The translations under genes were made by a program, and so were the position numbers. The notes under the pieces are model-generated. The model ran no database searches. It had not been told where the DNA came from and worked only from the letters and a program-made list of their open reading frames with translations. Below, in pieces: positions 50,871 to 61,893 of a stretch of DNA of 64,000 nucleotides (positions within the stretch are counted from its first letter, which is position 1; each line of letters begins with the position of its first letter). The stretch is from Nannocystis bainbridge (GTDB taxonomy: Bacteria; Myxococcota_A; Polyangia; Nannocystales; Nannocystaceae): NCBI RefSeq assembly GCF_028368995.1, contig NZ_JAQNDL010000002.1:1671724-1735723 (forward strand), in the 5' to 3' direction.

Positions 50871-51635
50871 TCAGAACGAGCAGGAGATCGTGACCGACTC
50901 CTCGGCGCGGTGCTTCACGCCGTTCTCGTCGTACTCGAGCACCAGCGTGTAGAACTCGTCGCAGTGCTCGCAGGCGCTGTGGGCCATGCCGGGCAGCTTG
51001 GCCATCTCGACGCTGATGTACTCGCCGGCCGGCAGCGGCGGGCTCTCGATCGGCTGGACCATGATCGGCTCGACCACCGGCGGCTCGACGTTCTCGAGCG
51101 ACAGCGACGCGAACGTGAGGACCGCGGCCGTGTCGTCGGGGTTGTCGGTGTTGTCGAACTCGACGTACCAGGAGCCCTTGACCGGGTCCGGCTCGGCCAC
51201 CGGCATGCAGTCGGCGTACAGGTACGCGTCGACGATGGCGATCACGAGCGGCGAGCCCACGGGATCGCCGGTGGTCTCGGAGGTGGTCTCGCCGGTCGTC
51301 TCGCCGGTCGTCTCGCCGGTCGTCTCGCTCGTCTCGCCGGTCGTCTCGGCCGTCGTCGTCTCGGCCGTCGTGGCCTCGGTCGTGGTCTCCACCGCGGTCG
51401 TGCCGGTCGCCGTCTCGGCCGTGGTCACGCCGGTCGTATCGCCCGTCTCGCTCGCGCTGCCGGTGTCGCTGGTCGGCTCGCCCGTGCCCGTCGGCTCGCT
51501 CGCCGTCGCGTCGGTCCCGCCCGCGGTCGTCGGGTCGCTCGCGGCGGTGTCGCTGGCGGTGGTGTCCGTGGTGTCGCCGGTCTCGCCGCAGGCGATCAGC
51601 GAAGTCAGCAGAAAGCTCAAGGTCATGCGTCGCAT
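50871..51635 (-). CDS. Thr/Glu-rich lipoprotein
   Basis: Protein of 254 residues from ATG 51635 (ATG 51626 is also possible). The lipobox is SLIAC. Residues about 18-135 are a Thr-rich linker with tandem TTGE/TTAE/SETT units from in-frame DNA repeats near 51290-51350. The C-terminal 115 residues are a soluble domain with YADCMPVAEPDPVKGSWYVEF, SACEHCDEFYTLVLEYDENG and terminal SCSF, with four cysteines that may pair. Family unknown. The Thr-rich tether suggests surface display. Confidence 0.72.
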   Translation of the reverse strand: MRRMTLSFLLTSLIACGETGDTTDTTASDTAASDPTTAGGTDATASEPTGTGEPTSDTGSASETGDTTGVTTAETATGTTAVETTTEATTAETTTAETTGETSETTGETTGETTGETTSETTGDPVGSPLVIAIVDAYLYADCMPVAEPDPVKGSWYVEFDNTDNPDDTAAVLTFASLSLENVEPPVVEPIMVQPIESPPLPAGEYISVEMAKLPGMAHSACEHCDEFYTLVLEYDENGVKHRAEESVTISCSF

Positions 51636-51947
51636 CGGCCGGCGTGTAGCGCGGCGCCCTCGCGGTCGCAAGCCCATCCGTGACGTCGGCGCCTCACCCT
51701 GCCCGCTGCGGCGAAACGTCCCGCTCGCGCTGCCGCGCCCGCGTGGCGCCGCTCCTCGCGGAGAACCCGCGACGAAGGGAGTCCCCGATTGGATGGCCCT
51801 TCGCACATGTCCCTGAGGCCATCCTGTCACCGGTTCGCCGCACGCGTGTCGCATGCGGAGCATGAGGCGCAGTCCGAGGTCGTCTTCGCTCCGGCCGCTC
51901 GTCCGGACACCCGCACCGCGGCGTCCGGTCGCGCGGTCGTCGGGGCG
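51636..51947. other. Non-coding stretch upstream of the Thr-rich lipoprotein gene
   Basis: 312 bp, no supported gene. It includes a palindromic-unit triplet at 51792-51833 (cores GATGGCC, CATGTCC, CATCCTG, each 14 bp apart). Confidence 0.5.
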
Positions 51948-52082
51948 GCTCAGAAAGCGCGACGACCCTGCTCCGAAGAACAGGGCCGCGAGGAGTTCGT
52001 CGTCCGGGCTCAGAAAGCGCGACGGCCCTGCTCCGAAGAACAGGGCCGCGAGGACATGGCCGTCAGGACAGGCGCCGCATCG
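51948..52082 (-). repeat. Duplicated 60-bp segment with terminator-like hairpin and palindromic units
   Basis: Copies at 51948-51994 and 52008-52054, 60 bp apart and nearly identical over 47 bp. On the minus strand each forms a GGCCCTG/CAGGGCC stem (in copy 51948-51994 one base pair differs), followed by GTCGCGCTTTCT, downstream of the lipoprotein stop at 52097. The copy-2 region continues as units CCTGCTCC (52027), CAGGGCC (52041), CATGGCC (52055) and CAGGCGC (52069), all in 14-bp phase. Confidence 0.8.
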
Positions 52083-52096
52083 CGGCGCCCCTGGGC

Positions 52097-53179
52097 TCAC
52101 TTGGTCGAGTTCTTGCCCTCGATGATGTTGCCCTTCTCGTCGTAGGCGACATCGGAGGTGCCGAGCACGTCGCCGACGGTGTCGGTGAACTTGTCGTCGC
52201 CCTTGATGTTGGGCAGGCGCTCGCCGATGCTGGTCTCCTGCACGCCGTCGACGACCGCGACGACGATGACGCCGTGCACCTCGGTCATGTCGAACGAGCG
52301 GACCTTCTCGTTCTTCTCACCGGTCCACTCGTTGTAGCGGAGCAGCACGGCGGCGGTCTTCGGGTCCTGCTTGGTCTTGGCGGCCGGATTGACGCCGAAC
52401 CACTTCTTGAAGGAGCCGTCGACCACGCCCGCGTAGTCCTTGTCGGCCCACTTCTCCTTGTTGAACGCGTAGACGATCTTCCAAAGCTGGCCGTCCTTGA
52501 AGAAGTAGAACTTCCGCAGCTTCGAGCCTTCCTTGACCCAGATCATCTCCTCGTTGTTGTCGTCGGCGAACTCGTACTGGATGAGCGAGACGCCCCACTT
52601 GTGCTTGGTCGACGACCCGAACTTGACGTGGCCCTTCTTGAGCTCGTTGATCTGATCGTTCCGCTCCTTGCGGATCCGATCTTGATCCATCGGGTTCTTG
52701 GTCTCCTTGAGCTGGTCGTCGAAGTACTTGTTGATCGACTCACCCAGCTTGGCGAGCACCTGCTCCGGGCTCATGCCCCACTCGAAGCCCTTGATCAGGC
52801 CGTTGACGCCGATCGAAGCGCTGAGCTTGGGGTTGCTGTCGACCATCTCGCAGGTGGTCTCCTTCTTCTTCGCCTTGCCCTTGCCGACGGTCTTGGTCTT
52901 GCAGACCTCCTTGACCTCGGGCTTCTTGACCTTCGGGTCTTCCTTGGCGACGGCGGCGTCCATGTCGGTGGTCGCGGGCGCGGACTCGCCTTCGCCCTCG
53001 CTCGAGCTCGGCCCGGCGGCGACCATGCTGTCCTCGTTGTCCTCGCTCACCCCCTTCTTCTTCGGGGTCGCCTCGGCGACCTCGTCGGGGGTCGTCGACT
53101 CCTCCTGCTTCTTGCATCCGGCGTCGGCGACCACGAACAGGCCAAAAGCCGCGGCGATGAACAACGAGCGCTTAAACAT
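52097..53179 (-). CDS. Lys/Glu-rich lipoprotein of unknown function
   Basis: Protein of 360 residues. ATG 53179 has a good AGGAG five to ten bases upstream. The signal peptide ends in ADAGC. About 100 charged, disordered residues follow (including two Cys: VCKTKTV and TTCEMVD), then a globular region beginning SASIGVNGLIKGFEWGMSPEQVLAKLGESI, with KHKWGVSLIQYEFADDNNEEMIW and KLRKFYFFKDGQLWKIVYAFNKEKW, a beta-rich pattern. I do not recognise the family. GC is lower than in the neighbours owing to Lys-rich content. Confidence 0.7.
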   Translation of the reverse strand: MFKRSLFIAAAFGLFVVADAGCKKQEESTTPDEVAEATPKKKGVSEDNEDSMVAAGPSSSEGEGESAPATTDMDAAVAKEDPKVKKPEVKEVCKTKTVGKGKAKKKETTCEMVDSNPKLSASIGVNGLIKGFEWGMSPEQVLAKLGESINKYFDDQLKETKNPMDQDRIRKERNDQINELKKGHVKFGSSTKHKWGVSLIQYEFADDNNEEMIWVKEGSKLRKFYFFKDGQLWKIVYAFNKEKWADKDYAGVVDGSFKKWFGVNPAAKTKQDPKTAAVLLRYNEWTGEKNEKVRSFDMTEVHGVIVVAVVDGVQETSIGERLPNIKGDDKFTDTVGDVLGTSDVAYDEKGNIIEGKNSTK

Positions 53180-53320
53180 GCTGTCTCCTGGGGACCGGAA
53201 GCTATCACAAAGCGCGCCGAAGCGGCAGCGAGGCGCGCTGGCGGGCCCGCACACGCGTGTGGGCGAACTCGCCCTGGCGTTTGCGGCCATCAGGTGCGGC
53301 GTCGAGGCCGCCCGCGACGC

Positions 53321-53908
53321 TCAAGGGTCGAGCTGAAAGCTGAACCCGAGCTGCGGCTGACCATCGACCTCGTGGGCGTAGATCTCCAGCTTCGCGCGGC
53401 TCTTCAGCACGTCTAGCATCGCCTGACACGCCCCGTAGAACACGCAGAGGAAGCCGCGGCTGTGCAAGATCTCCGGGACCAGGTCGTGGCTGCGCAGCTT
53501 GACCCCCGCGGGGTCGTCCAGCACCTCCAGGCTCCCGCACGCCTGACTCGACAGCTGCCACGCGCGCGGCGCCGTCTTCACCAGCCCCGCCACCGCCGAC
53601 TTGCCGAGCCGGAAGCCGGCCAGCATCGTCAGCGGCTTCAGGATCCCGTGGTCGTAGCTGTCACGCATCAGGTCGGTCCAGAACCTGCGCGCCTCGGCCT
53701 CGCCGAGCACCTCGAGGATGGCGTCACACAGCGCGATGATCGTCGGCACCGGCAACCAGTCGAGGCTCGCCGCGTCGCGGATGGCGGCCAGGCGCTCGCT
53801 GCCGACGCGCTCCCGGATCCCGCTGCCCTTGCCTTCGGGATAGGCGCGCAGGCGCTTGAGCGCCAGCTTGGAGTAATGGGCGCGGATCGCGGGCGTCTCG
53901 TCGGGCAT
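53321..53908 (-). CDS. Hypothetical protein, possibly of a myxobacteria-restricted family
   Basis: Protein of 195 residues, soluble, from ATG 53908. Recognisable features: YPEGKGSGIRERVG, ASLDWLPVPTIIALCDAILEVLGEAEARRFWTDL and YGACQAMLDVLKSRAKLEIYAHEVDG. The layout recalls the DUF2378-like, roughly 180-residue proteins multiplied in Myxococcales, but I am not sure of that link. No catalytic motif. It is located 50 bp downstream of tex, so it may share its transcript. Confidence 0.6.
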   Translation of the reverse strand: MPDETPAIRAHYSKLALKRLRAYPEGKGSGIRERVGSERLAAIRDAASLDWLPVPTIIALCDAILEVLGEAEARRFWTDLMRDSYDHGILKPLTMLAGFRLGKSAVAGLVKTAPRAWQLSSQACGSLEVLDDPAGVKLRSHDLVPEILHSRGFLCVFYGACQAMLDVLKSRAKLEIYAHEVDGQPQLGFSFQLDP

Positions 53909-53958
53909 GGCGCGAGCAACCCATCATAGCGGGCCCGCAGGGCGATTGCTCGCCGCGA

Positions 53959-56256
<2,298 letters not shown>

Positions 56257-56565
56257 CGCGGGCGGGGAAGCTGGCACACGGAGCAGGTCGGTGTCGACCC
56301 CCGTGCACCCCGCGCCGACGCGCCCGGATCGCCCTCCGACGCGACCAGGCGGGCGACCCGCGGCATGGAAGATCTCGCCGGTGTGATCTCGACGGCAGGT
56401 CCGGATCGCCGCTGCGACGAGGCCGCGAGGACGCCTGTCTCTTCGGGCATGTGCCAGGCCGCCGGGCAAATCATATGTCGCATCGTGCATGTCCTTCAGG
56501 ACATGTACGATGCGACAGCTCGATCGAACGCCGCGCGCTGACGCCGTGCCCGCGCGGCCCGGGCG
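56257..56565. other. Gap between pheT and tex
   Basis: 309 bp. Apart from the palindromic units at 56434-56517, no gene is visible; the tex promoter probably lies in 56260-56420. Confidence 0.4.
56434..56517. repeat. Palindromic units with an extended 42-bp hairpin
   Basis: Units at 56434/56448 and at 56474, 56488 and 56502, each in 14-bp phase. The span 56476-56517 is a near-perfect inverted repeat: 19 of 20 positions pair around a 2-nt centre, with TGTCGCATCGT arms outside the CATGTCCT core. It lies 48 nt after the pheT stop. Confidence 0.9.
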
Positions 56566-59091
56566 TCAGCGTGGGCGCACCGTCGGCGCCGACGCCCGCA
56601 GCGCCTCGCAGGCCGCGGCGATGATGGCGTTGTGCAGCGCCTGCGCCTCGTCGTCGGTGACCGAGCGCTGCTCGGCCGCGTAGTGCAGGCGCAGCAGCAG
56701 CGCTCGGTGGCCGGCGGGCACGCCCGTCCCGCGGTAGTCCTCGAGCACCTCGACGGCGGGCTCGCCGAACGAGTCGGTGGCGAGCCGCACCTCACCCGCG
56801 GTCGCCTTGGCCTCGGTCCGCGGGCCGGCCTCGACCTGGCTCACCGCCGCGGTCAGGGCCGCGACCACGCGCGCCGCGCTCAGCGTCAGCGGGATCTCGA
56901 GCGAGAGGTCGCGGGCCGTCGACGGGAAGCGCGGCAGGTCGCGCGCCGTCGCGGTCCTGCGCGGCGGGACCGCCTCGAGATCGATCTCGGCGTAGAACAC
57001 ACGTGTCCCTTCGGCCAGGTCCCACGCGCGCACCAGATCGGGGTGGACCTCGCCGGCCTCGCCGACGATCGCCCCGTCGACCGCCAGCGCCGCCTGCACG
57101 CCCGGGTGGAGATGGGCGGCGAGCGCCGGCGGATCGACCGGCCGCGCGCGCAGGCCCACGCGGGCCAGCGCTTGCACCGCGGCGCCCGTGATCTCGCGCG
57201 CATCAACCCCGCCCTTGGCCCCGGCGTAGATCAGCGCGGCCGCGACCGGCCGCTCGCGCGGCAGCAGGACGTCGATCGCCGCCGTCGGCCCGTCCTTCGG
57301 GACATGTCGTTCGGGCCAGGCGTAGGTCCGACCGACCTCGAACAGGCGGACCGGGCGGGTGTGCCGGACGATGTTGTGCGCCAGCGCGTCGAGCAGCCCC
57401 GGCAGCATGTGCGTGCGCATCACCCCGGCCGCGCGCATCGGGTTCTCGACCCGCACGCGCCGATCGGGCGGCACGGTGAAGAACTCGATCTTCGACTCGG
57501 CGACGAACGCCATCGCCACGTGCTCGTGCAGGCCGGCGTCGCGCAGGCCCTCGGCCAGGCGATCGCCGAGCTCGGTGATCGGGTCGCTGTGGGCCGCGGC
57601 GCGCGCCTCGACCGGTACGGTCAAGCACGCTGGCACCTTGTCGAGCCCGTGGAAGCGCATCAGCTCCTCGATCAGGTCGACCTCGCGCTGCAGATCCGGC
57701 CGATGCGTCGGCGCCACGCAGGTCCACGCCTCGGGGCTGTCCTCGCGGACCTGGACCTCGAGGCCGGACAGCACCGCGCGCGCGGCCTCGGCCGGCACTT
57801 CGACGCCGAGCAGCGCCGTCACCCGCGGCAGGCGCAGCGGGATGGTCGGCTGCTGCGGGCGCTCGCCGGCGACATCGGTCCACGCGGTGCAGCGCCCGCC
57901 CGCGAGCTCGAGCAGCAGCCCGAGCGCGCGCAGCGAGGCCCGCTCGAGCCCGACCCCGTGATCGACGCCGCGCTCGAAGCGGTAGCTCGAGTCGGTGGCG
58001 TACCCGTGGCGGCGGGCGGTCGCCCGCACCCCGGCCGGCGCGAACCAGGCCGCCTCGAGCAGTAGGGTGTGCGTGCCGGCGTGCACCATCGACGGCGCGC
58101 CGCCCATCACCCCCGCGAGGGCCTGCGGCGCGCTGGCGTCGGCGATCACCAGATCGTCGACGGTCAGCAGCTTCTGCGTGCCGTCGAGCGTGGTCATCGG
58201 CTCGCCCTGCCCCGCCCTGCGGACCACCACTCGACCCTCGCCCAGGCGATCGCGGTCGAACGCGTGCAGCGGCTGGCCGCACTCCATCAGCACAAAGTTG
58301 GTCACGTCGACGACGTTGTTGATCGCGCGCAGGCCGACGCGGTGCAGCCGGACTCGCATCCATAGCGGAGATGGCTGTACGGACATGTCCTCGAGGACAT
58401 ATCCGAGGTAGCGCCCGCAACGGTCGGGCGCGGCGATCGTCACCAGACCCGGGGCATTCGCCGCGTCGGGCCGCTTCACCGGCGGCGGCCGCAGCGGAAT
58501 GCCGAGCTTGGCCCCGACGTCGCGCGCCACCCCGAGGTGCCCGAGCGCGTCGGGCCGGTTGGGCGTGACGCCGAGCTCGAGGATCGTGTCGGCGATCCCG
58601 GGCACGCGATCGACCAGGCGATCGCCGGCGCCCCAGTCGTCCGGCAGGATCAGGATCCCGCTGTCGTCGGCGCCGATCTCGAGCTCGGTCTCGGAGCAGA
58701 TCATGCCCTGCGAGGCCACCCCGCGCAGCTCGCGGGCCGCGATCGCCAGGCCGCCCGGCAGGACCGCACCGACCGGGGCGAACGCCACCTTGCCGCCGAG
58801 CGGCGGCAGGTTGCTGGCGCCGCACACGACCTGGACGACACCTGTCCCATCGAACAGCTCGACGACGGTCAGCTTGTCGGCCTTGGGGTGCGGCGACTTG
58901 CCGCGGATCTCGCCGACGAGGATCGCACGCACGCCCTCGCCGACGACCTCCACCGCCTCGACCTCGAGGCCCAGACCGGTGAGCAGGCGGGTGTAGGCCA
59001 CCGCCGTGCTCTCGGTCGACCACGCCGCCAGGGCCGCATCGAGCGCGCCCTCGGCGAACATTTCACGGAGCCACTGATGCGAGATCTTCAC
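56566..59091 (-). CDS. pheT: Phenylalanine--tRNA ligase beta subunit
   Basis: Protein of 841 residues. It has the tRNA-binding EMAP-like domain (ILVGEIRGKSPHPKADKLTVVELFDG), the B3/B4 editing region (NVVDVTNFVLMECGQPLHAFD), the B5 domain and the C-terminal anticodon-binding FDX-ACB domain (PRFPSTARDLSLEIP, EVLEDYRGTGVP). The start is GTG 59091, which overlaps the pheS stop as GTGA. Palindromic units at 57289-57330 (ERHVPKDG) and 58370-58411 (LEDMSVQPS) lie in the reading frame; the latter replaces the usual residues between RYLG and SPLWM. Confidence 0.96.
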   Translation of the reverse strand: MKISHQWLREMFAEGALDAALAAWSTESTAVAYTRLLTGLGLEVEAVEVVGEGVRAILVGEIRGKSPHPKADKLTVVELFDGTGVVQVVCGASNLPPLGGKVAFAPVGAVLPGGLAIAARELRGVASQGMICSETELEIGADDSGILILPDDWGAGDRLVDRVPGIADTILELGVTPNRPDALGHLGVARDVGAKLGIPLRPPPVKRPDAANAPGLVTIAAPDRCGRYLGYVLEDMSVQPSPLWMRVRLHRVGLRAINNVVDVTNFVLMECGQPLHAFDRDRLGEGRVVVRRAGQGEPMTTLDGTQKLLTVDDLVIADASAPQALAGVMGGAPSMVHAGTHTLLLEAAWFAPAGVRATARRHGYATDSSYRFERGVDHGVGLERASLRALGLLLELAGGRCTAWTDVAGERPQQPTIPLRLPRVTALLGVEVPAEAARAVLSGLEVQVREDSPEAWTCVAPTHRPDLQREVDLIEELMRFHGLDKVPACLTVPVEARAAAHSDPITELGDRLAEGLRDAGLHEHVAMAFVAESKIEFFTVPPDRRVRVENPMRAAGVMRTHMLPGLLDALAHNIVRHTRPVRLFEVGRTYAWPERHVPKDGPTAAIDVLLPRERPVAAALIYAGAKGGVDAREITGAAVQALARVGLRARPVDPPALAAHLHPGVQAALAVDGAIVGEAGEVHPDLVRAWDLAEGTRVFYAEIDLEAVPPRRTATARDLPRFPSTARDLSLEIPLTLSAARVVAALTAAVSQVEAGPRTEAKATAGEVRLATDSFGEPAVEVLEDYRGTGVPAGHRALLLRLHYAAEQRSVTDDEAQALHNAIIAAACEALRASAPTVRPR
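57289..57330 (-). repeat. Palindromic units within pheT (downstream copy)
   Basis: Cores CCGTCC (57289), CATGTCG (57303) and CAGGCGT (57317), 14 bp apart. Confidence 0.65.
58370..58411 (-). repeat. Three in-phase palindromic units within pheT (upstream copy)
   Basis: Cores GCTGTAC (58370), CATGTCC (58384) and CATATCC (58398), 14 bp apart; GGACATGTCCTCGAGGACAT is a hairpin with a TCGA loop. Confidence 0.75.
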
Positions 59092-60167
59092 GAGAACTGC
59101 TCCAAGAAACGAACGTCGCCTTCGAACATGTGGCGCAGGTGCGGGACCGCGTGCTGCGACATCGTCATGCGATCGACGCCGAAGCCGAACGCCCAGCCGG
59201 TGTAGACCTCGGGGTCGATCCCGCAGGCCTCGAACACCGCCGGGTGGACCATGCCGCAGCCGCCGATCTCGATGTAACCTGTCTTTTTGCACAGGTTGCA
59301 TCCGTCGCCGCCGCAGAACGGGCAGCCGATGTCGAACTCGGCGCCCGGCTCGACGAACGGGAAGAAGCTGGGCCGGAAGCGGACGTCGAGGCGGCGGCCG
59401 TAGAAGTCGCGGGTGAAGTCCATCAGCGTCGCCTTGAGGTCGGCCATGGTCACCCCGCGGTCGACGTAGAGGCCCTCGATCTGGTGGAACATCGGGCTAT
59501 GGGTCGCGTCGTCGTCGCAGCGGAAGGTCGTGCCGATGGCGACGATCCGGATCGGTGGCTTCTGCGTCAGCATCGTCCGCACCTGCACCGGCGACGTGTG
59601 CGTGCGCAGGACCAACTCGCCAGCGCGCAGGCGCAGCGCCGCGTCGTTGTCGCCGTGGTCGTCGAGGCCGGGGTGGCGATGCGGGCGGATGAAGAACGTG
59701 TCCGCCATGTCGCGCGCCGGGTGGTTGTCCGGCACGTTGAGGTCGTCGAAGTTGTACTTGCTGTGCTCGACGTGCGGACCGACGGCCAGCGAGAAGCCGA
59801 GCCGCTGGAAGCTCTCGCTGAGGCGCCGGCGCGTCTGTGACAGCGGGTGCAGCGTGCCAGCCGGGGGCCGCAGCGGCGGCAGCGTCAGGTCCTCGACGCG
59901 CGCGAGGTCGAGGCGGCGCGCCTGGTCCTTGAGATAGTCGCGGCGCGCCTCGAGCTCGGCCTCGATGGCGTCGCGGACCCGGTTCCACTCGGCGCCGAAG
60001 CCCTTGCGCTGGTCCGGCGGGAGCTTGCCCATCTCGCCGCGGAGGGCGGTGACGGTGCCCTTCTTGCCGAGATAGGCGACCTGGAGCTCGTAGAGCGCGG
60101 CCTCGGAGTCGACGCTTGCGAGCGCCTCCTGGAAGGCCGCGAGCTGCGTGGCCAAACGTGCTGGCAT
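59088..60167 (-). CDS. pheS: Phenylalanine--tRNA ligase alpha subunit
   Basis: Protein of 359 residues. Coiled-coil N-terminal arm (VAYLGKKGTVTALRGEMGKLPPDQRKGFG), class II motifs HPLSQTRRRLSESFQRLGF, TSPVQVRTML, THSPMFHQIEGLYVD and GCGMVHPAVFEACGID with GWAFGFGVDRM. It includes a Cys4 site (CPFCGGDGCNLC) seen in many PheS proteins. It charges tRNA-Phe together with PheT. pheT follows with a 4-nt overlap. Confidence 0.97.
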   Translation of the reverse strand: MPARLATQLAAFQEALASVDSEAALYELQVAYLGKKGTVTALRGEMGKLPPDQRKGFGAEWNRVRDAIEAELEARRDYLKDQARRLDLARVEDLTLPPLRPPAGTLHPLSQTRRRLSESFQRLGFSLAVGPHVEHSKYNFDDLNVPDNHPARDMADTFFIRPHRHPGLDDHGDNDAALRLRAGELVLRTHTSPVQVRTMLTQKPPIRIVAIGTTFRCDDDATHSPMFHQIEGLYVDRGVTMADLKATLMDFTRDFYGRRLDVRFRPSFFPFVEPGAEFDIGCPFCGGDGCNLCKKTGYIEIGGCGMVHPAVFEACGIDPEVYTGWAFGFGVDRMTMSQHAVPHLRHMFEGDVRFLEQFS

Positions 60168-60298
60168 GGCGAGAGTGTGCCTCTTTTCCGCCGGCCTCGC
60201 CGCCCGCTTAAACGACGACGAGCCGGCAGCGCGGCTCGAACGATGGTCTCGGGGGGAGGTCGCCGCGGTCCGTGCGGCGCTTCGGGTTCAGGTCGCGA

Positions 60299-60335
60299 CT
60301 CGGGCCCGACGCGCAATCAGCACGACGGGCCCGAG
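60299..60335 (-). promoter_or_regulatory. Hairpin between rplT and pheS
   Basis: CTCGGGCCCG and CGGGCCCGAG form a perfect 10-bp stem with a 17-nt loop in the 180-bp gap. There is no T-tract. It could be an attenuator or processing site ahead of pheST. Confidence 0.4.
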
Positions 60336-60347
60336 GACGGAGGTTCG

Positions 60348-60704
60348 TCAGGCGAGAGCGCCGCGAGCCTCGGCGACGACCTTGCCGAACGCCGCGTTGT
60401 CGAACACCGCGAGGTCCGACAGGACCTTGCGATCGAGGACGATCCCGGCCTTGCCGAGGCCCTCGATCAGGCGGCTGTAGCTCAGCCCGTGCAGGCGAGC
60501 AGCAGCGTTGAGGCGGACGATCCACAGCCGCCGCATGACCCGCTTCTGGCCCTTGCGGCTCGTGTACATGTGCATCCACGCGTGATGCACAGCCTCGAGC
60601 GCGCGGCGGAACATCCGCGAGCGGCCGCCACGGAAACCCTTCGCGGCCTTGAGAATACGATTGCGGCGGCGCCGCGCCTTAAATCCACGTTTTGCGCGAG
60701 GCAT
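60348..60704 (-). CDS. rplT: 50S ribosomal protein L20
   Basis: Protein of 118 residues, standard length: KRGFKARRRRNRILKAAKGFRGGRSRMFRRA, then LWIVRLNAAARLHGLSYSRLIEGL. It is needed for early 50S assembly. It is 3 nt after rpmI in the infC-rpmI-rplT operon, in which L20 usually represses translation of its own operon. Confidence 0.97.
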   Translation of the reverse strand: MPRAKRGFKARRRRNRILKAAKGFRGGRSRMFRRALEAVHHAWMHMYTSRKGQKRVMRRLWIVRLNAAARLHGLSYSRLIEGLGKAGIVLDRKVLSDLAVFDNAAFGKVVAEARGALA

Positions 60705-60707
60705 GGT

Positions 60708-60911
60708 CTAGGTCCTCCCATTCGGAAGCATGATCTCAATCCGCCGCTGGTCGGGCTCCGAGACGATCGTCATGCCCTTGAGCTTGCGAATCCGGTCGCT
60801 GTGCTTCTTGGTGAGGATGTGGTTCTTGTGCGAATGTTTCCGCTTGGCCTTGCCGGACGCTGTGAAGCGGAAGCGCTTCTTGGCGCCGGAGTGGGACTTC
60901 ATCTTGGGCAT
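60708..60911 (-). CDS. rpmI: 50S ribosomal protein L35
   Basis: Protein of 67 residues: MPKMKSHSGAKKRFRFTASGK and KHILTKK-type (KNHILTKKHSDRIRKLKG). It is normal length and located between infC and rplT. Confidence 0.97.
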   Translation of the reverse strand: MPKMKSHSGAKKRFRFTASGKAKRKHSHKNHILTKKHSDRIRKLKGMTIVSEPDQRRIEIMLPNGRT

Positions 60912-61080
60912 GATGGCGTCTTCTGGAGAGCGAGGGCCAGTTCAGGCGCGATGCGCCATGAAGCGTGACGGGGGGCTGGAGATACCCCAGCTCGCCCACG
61001 GACGCGAGGTCCGGGGCTGGCCGCTGGTTTTGTGTTGACTCACGGATTCGAGCAGGCGGGCGGCCCCGTCCTGCTCCGGA

Positions 61081-61794
61081 TTAGTTGGCAGCGCCGGCGT
61101 CGTCGGGATCGTCGAGGCCGGTGGTGTCGTCTTCGAAGTCGTCGTCGTAGCCTTCGTCGTCGTCGCCGTCAGTCGCCGGTGCCGGCGCCGCCGGAGCGAC
61201 GACAGGACGGGCGATCGGACCCTCGGGCGGCTTGGGCTTCACGATGCCCGGACGCTGCGGCTTGGGGGCGAGCACCATGTTCATACGGTTGCCCTCCATC
61301 TGCGCGAGCTGGAGCACCGTGGCCACGTCGACGAGCTCGCGGATCACCTTCTCGAGGATCGCACGACCCGTCTCGGGGTGGGTGATCTCGCGACCGCGGA
61401 ACTGAACGACGAGCTTGACCTTGTCGCCTTCGTCCAAGAAGCGGCGGATGTGCCGGGTCTTGAAGTCGAAGTCGTGGTCATGAGTCTTCGGGCGGAACTT
61501 GACCTCTTTGAGCTCCGTCGTCTTCTGGTTCTTCTTCGCCTCGCGGTCGCGCTTGGCGGTCTCGTACTTGAACTTCCCGTAGTCCATGATCTTGCACACG
61601 GGAGGGCTCGCCTTCGGGTTGACTTCAACCAACTGAAGGTTCGCTTCCTCCGCGCGCGCCATGGCATCCTGGGTGAGCATGATCCCAAGCTGTTCGCCAT
61701 TGGCGTCGATCACCCGGACTTCCTTGACGCGGATCCGGCGACCTACGCGATGGGTCTCGACGCGGGGCTTGGGCTTTTGTTGTCTGCGGCCGAT
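61081..61794 (-). CDS. infC: Translation initiation factor IF-3, probable AUC start
   Basis: Protein of 237 residues. The conserved N-terminus RRIRVKEVRVIDANGEQLGIM and the C-domain (MDYGKFKYE, FRGREITHPETGRAILEKVIREL, MNMVLAPK) identify IF-3. No ATG, GTG or TTG lies upstream of the conserved RIRVKEVR segment in the open frame, which is closed by a TGA at 61807-61809. An ATC at 61794 has AAGGAG placed 7 nt upstream, the spacing of a true start; this matches the AUC start reported for M. xanthus IF-3 (Dsg). The C-terminus has a 55-residue Pro/Asp-rich acidic tail, also a Dsg-like feature. Confidence 0.93.
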   Translation of the reverse strand: MGRRQQKPKPRVETHRVGRRIRVKEVRVIDANGEQLGIMLTQDAMARAEEANLQLVEVNPKASPPVCKIMDYGKFKYETAKRDREAKKNQKTTELKEVKFRPKTHDHDFDFKTRHIRRFLDEGDKVKLVVQFRGREITHPETGRAILEKVIRELVDVATVLQLAQMEGNRMNMVLAPKPQRPGIVKPKPPEGPIARPVVAPAAPAPATDGDDDEGYDDDFEDDTTGLDDPDDAGAAN

Positions 61795-61864
61795 GGCGGT
61801 ACTCCTTCAAGAGAAAAGCGGCGAGTGAGGCGAGCTTCGCGCACCTCTTCAGCCGGGGCGCCAT

Positions 61865-61893
61865 TTTGTGTGCAATTCTGGACGCGCCGTCAA
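61865..61893 (-). promoter_or_regulatory. Candidate infC promoter
   Basis: On the minus strand TTGACG (61893-61888), a 17-bp spacer and CACAAA (61870-61865). The -10 match is weak. The transcript would have a leader of about 65 nt. Confidence 0.35.

Noticed and set aside
59276..59296. CCTGTCTTTTTGCACAGG in pheS as a repeat copy
   Set aside because: It encodes the Cys-x-x-Cys of the usual PheS zinc-like site (CNLCKKTG); family constraint explains it.
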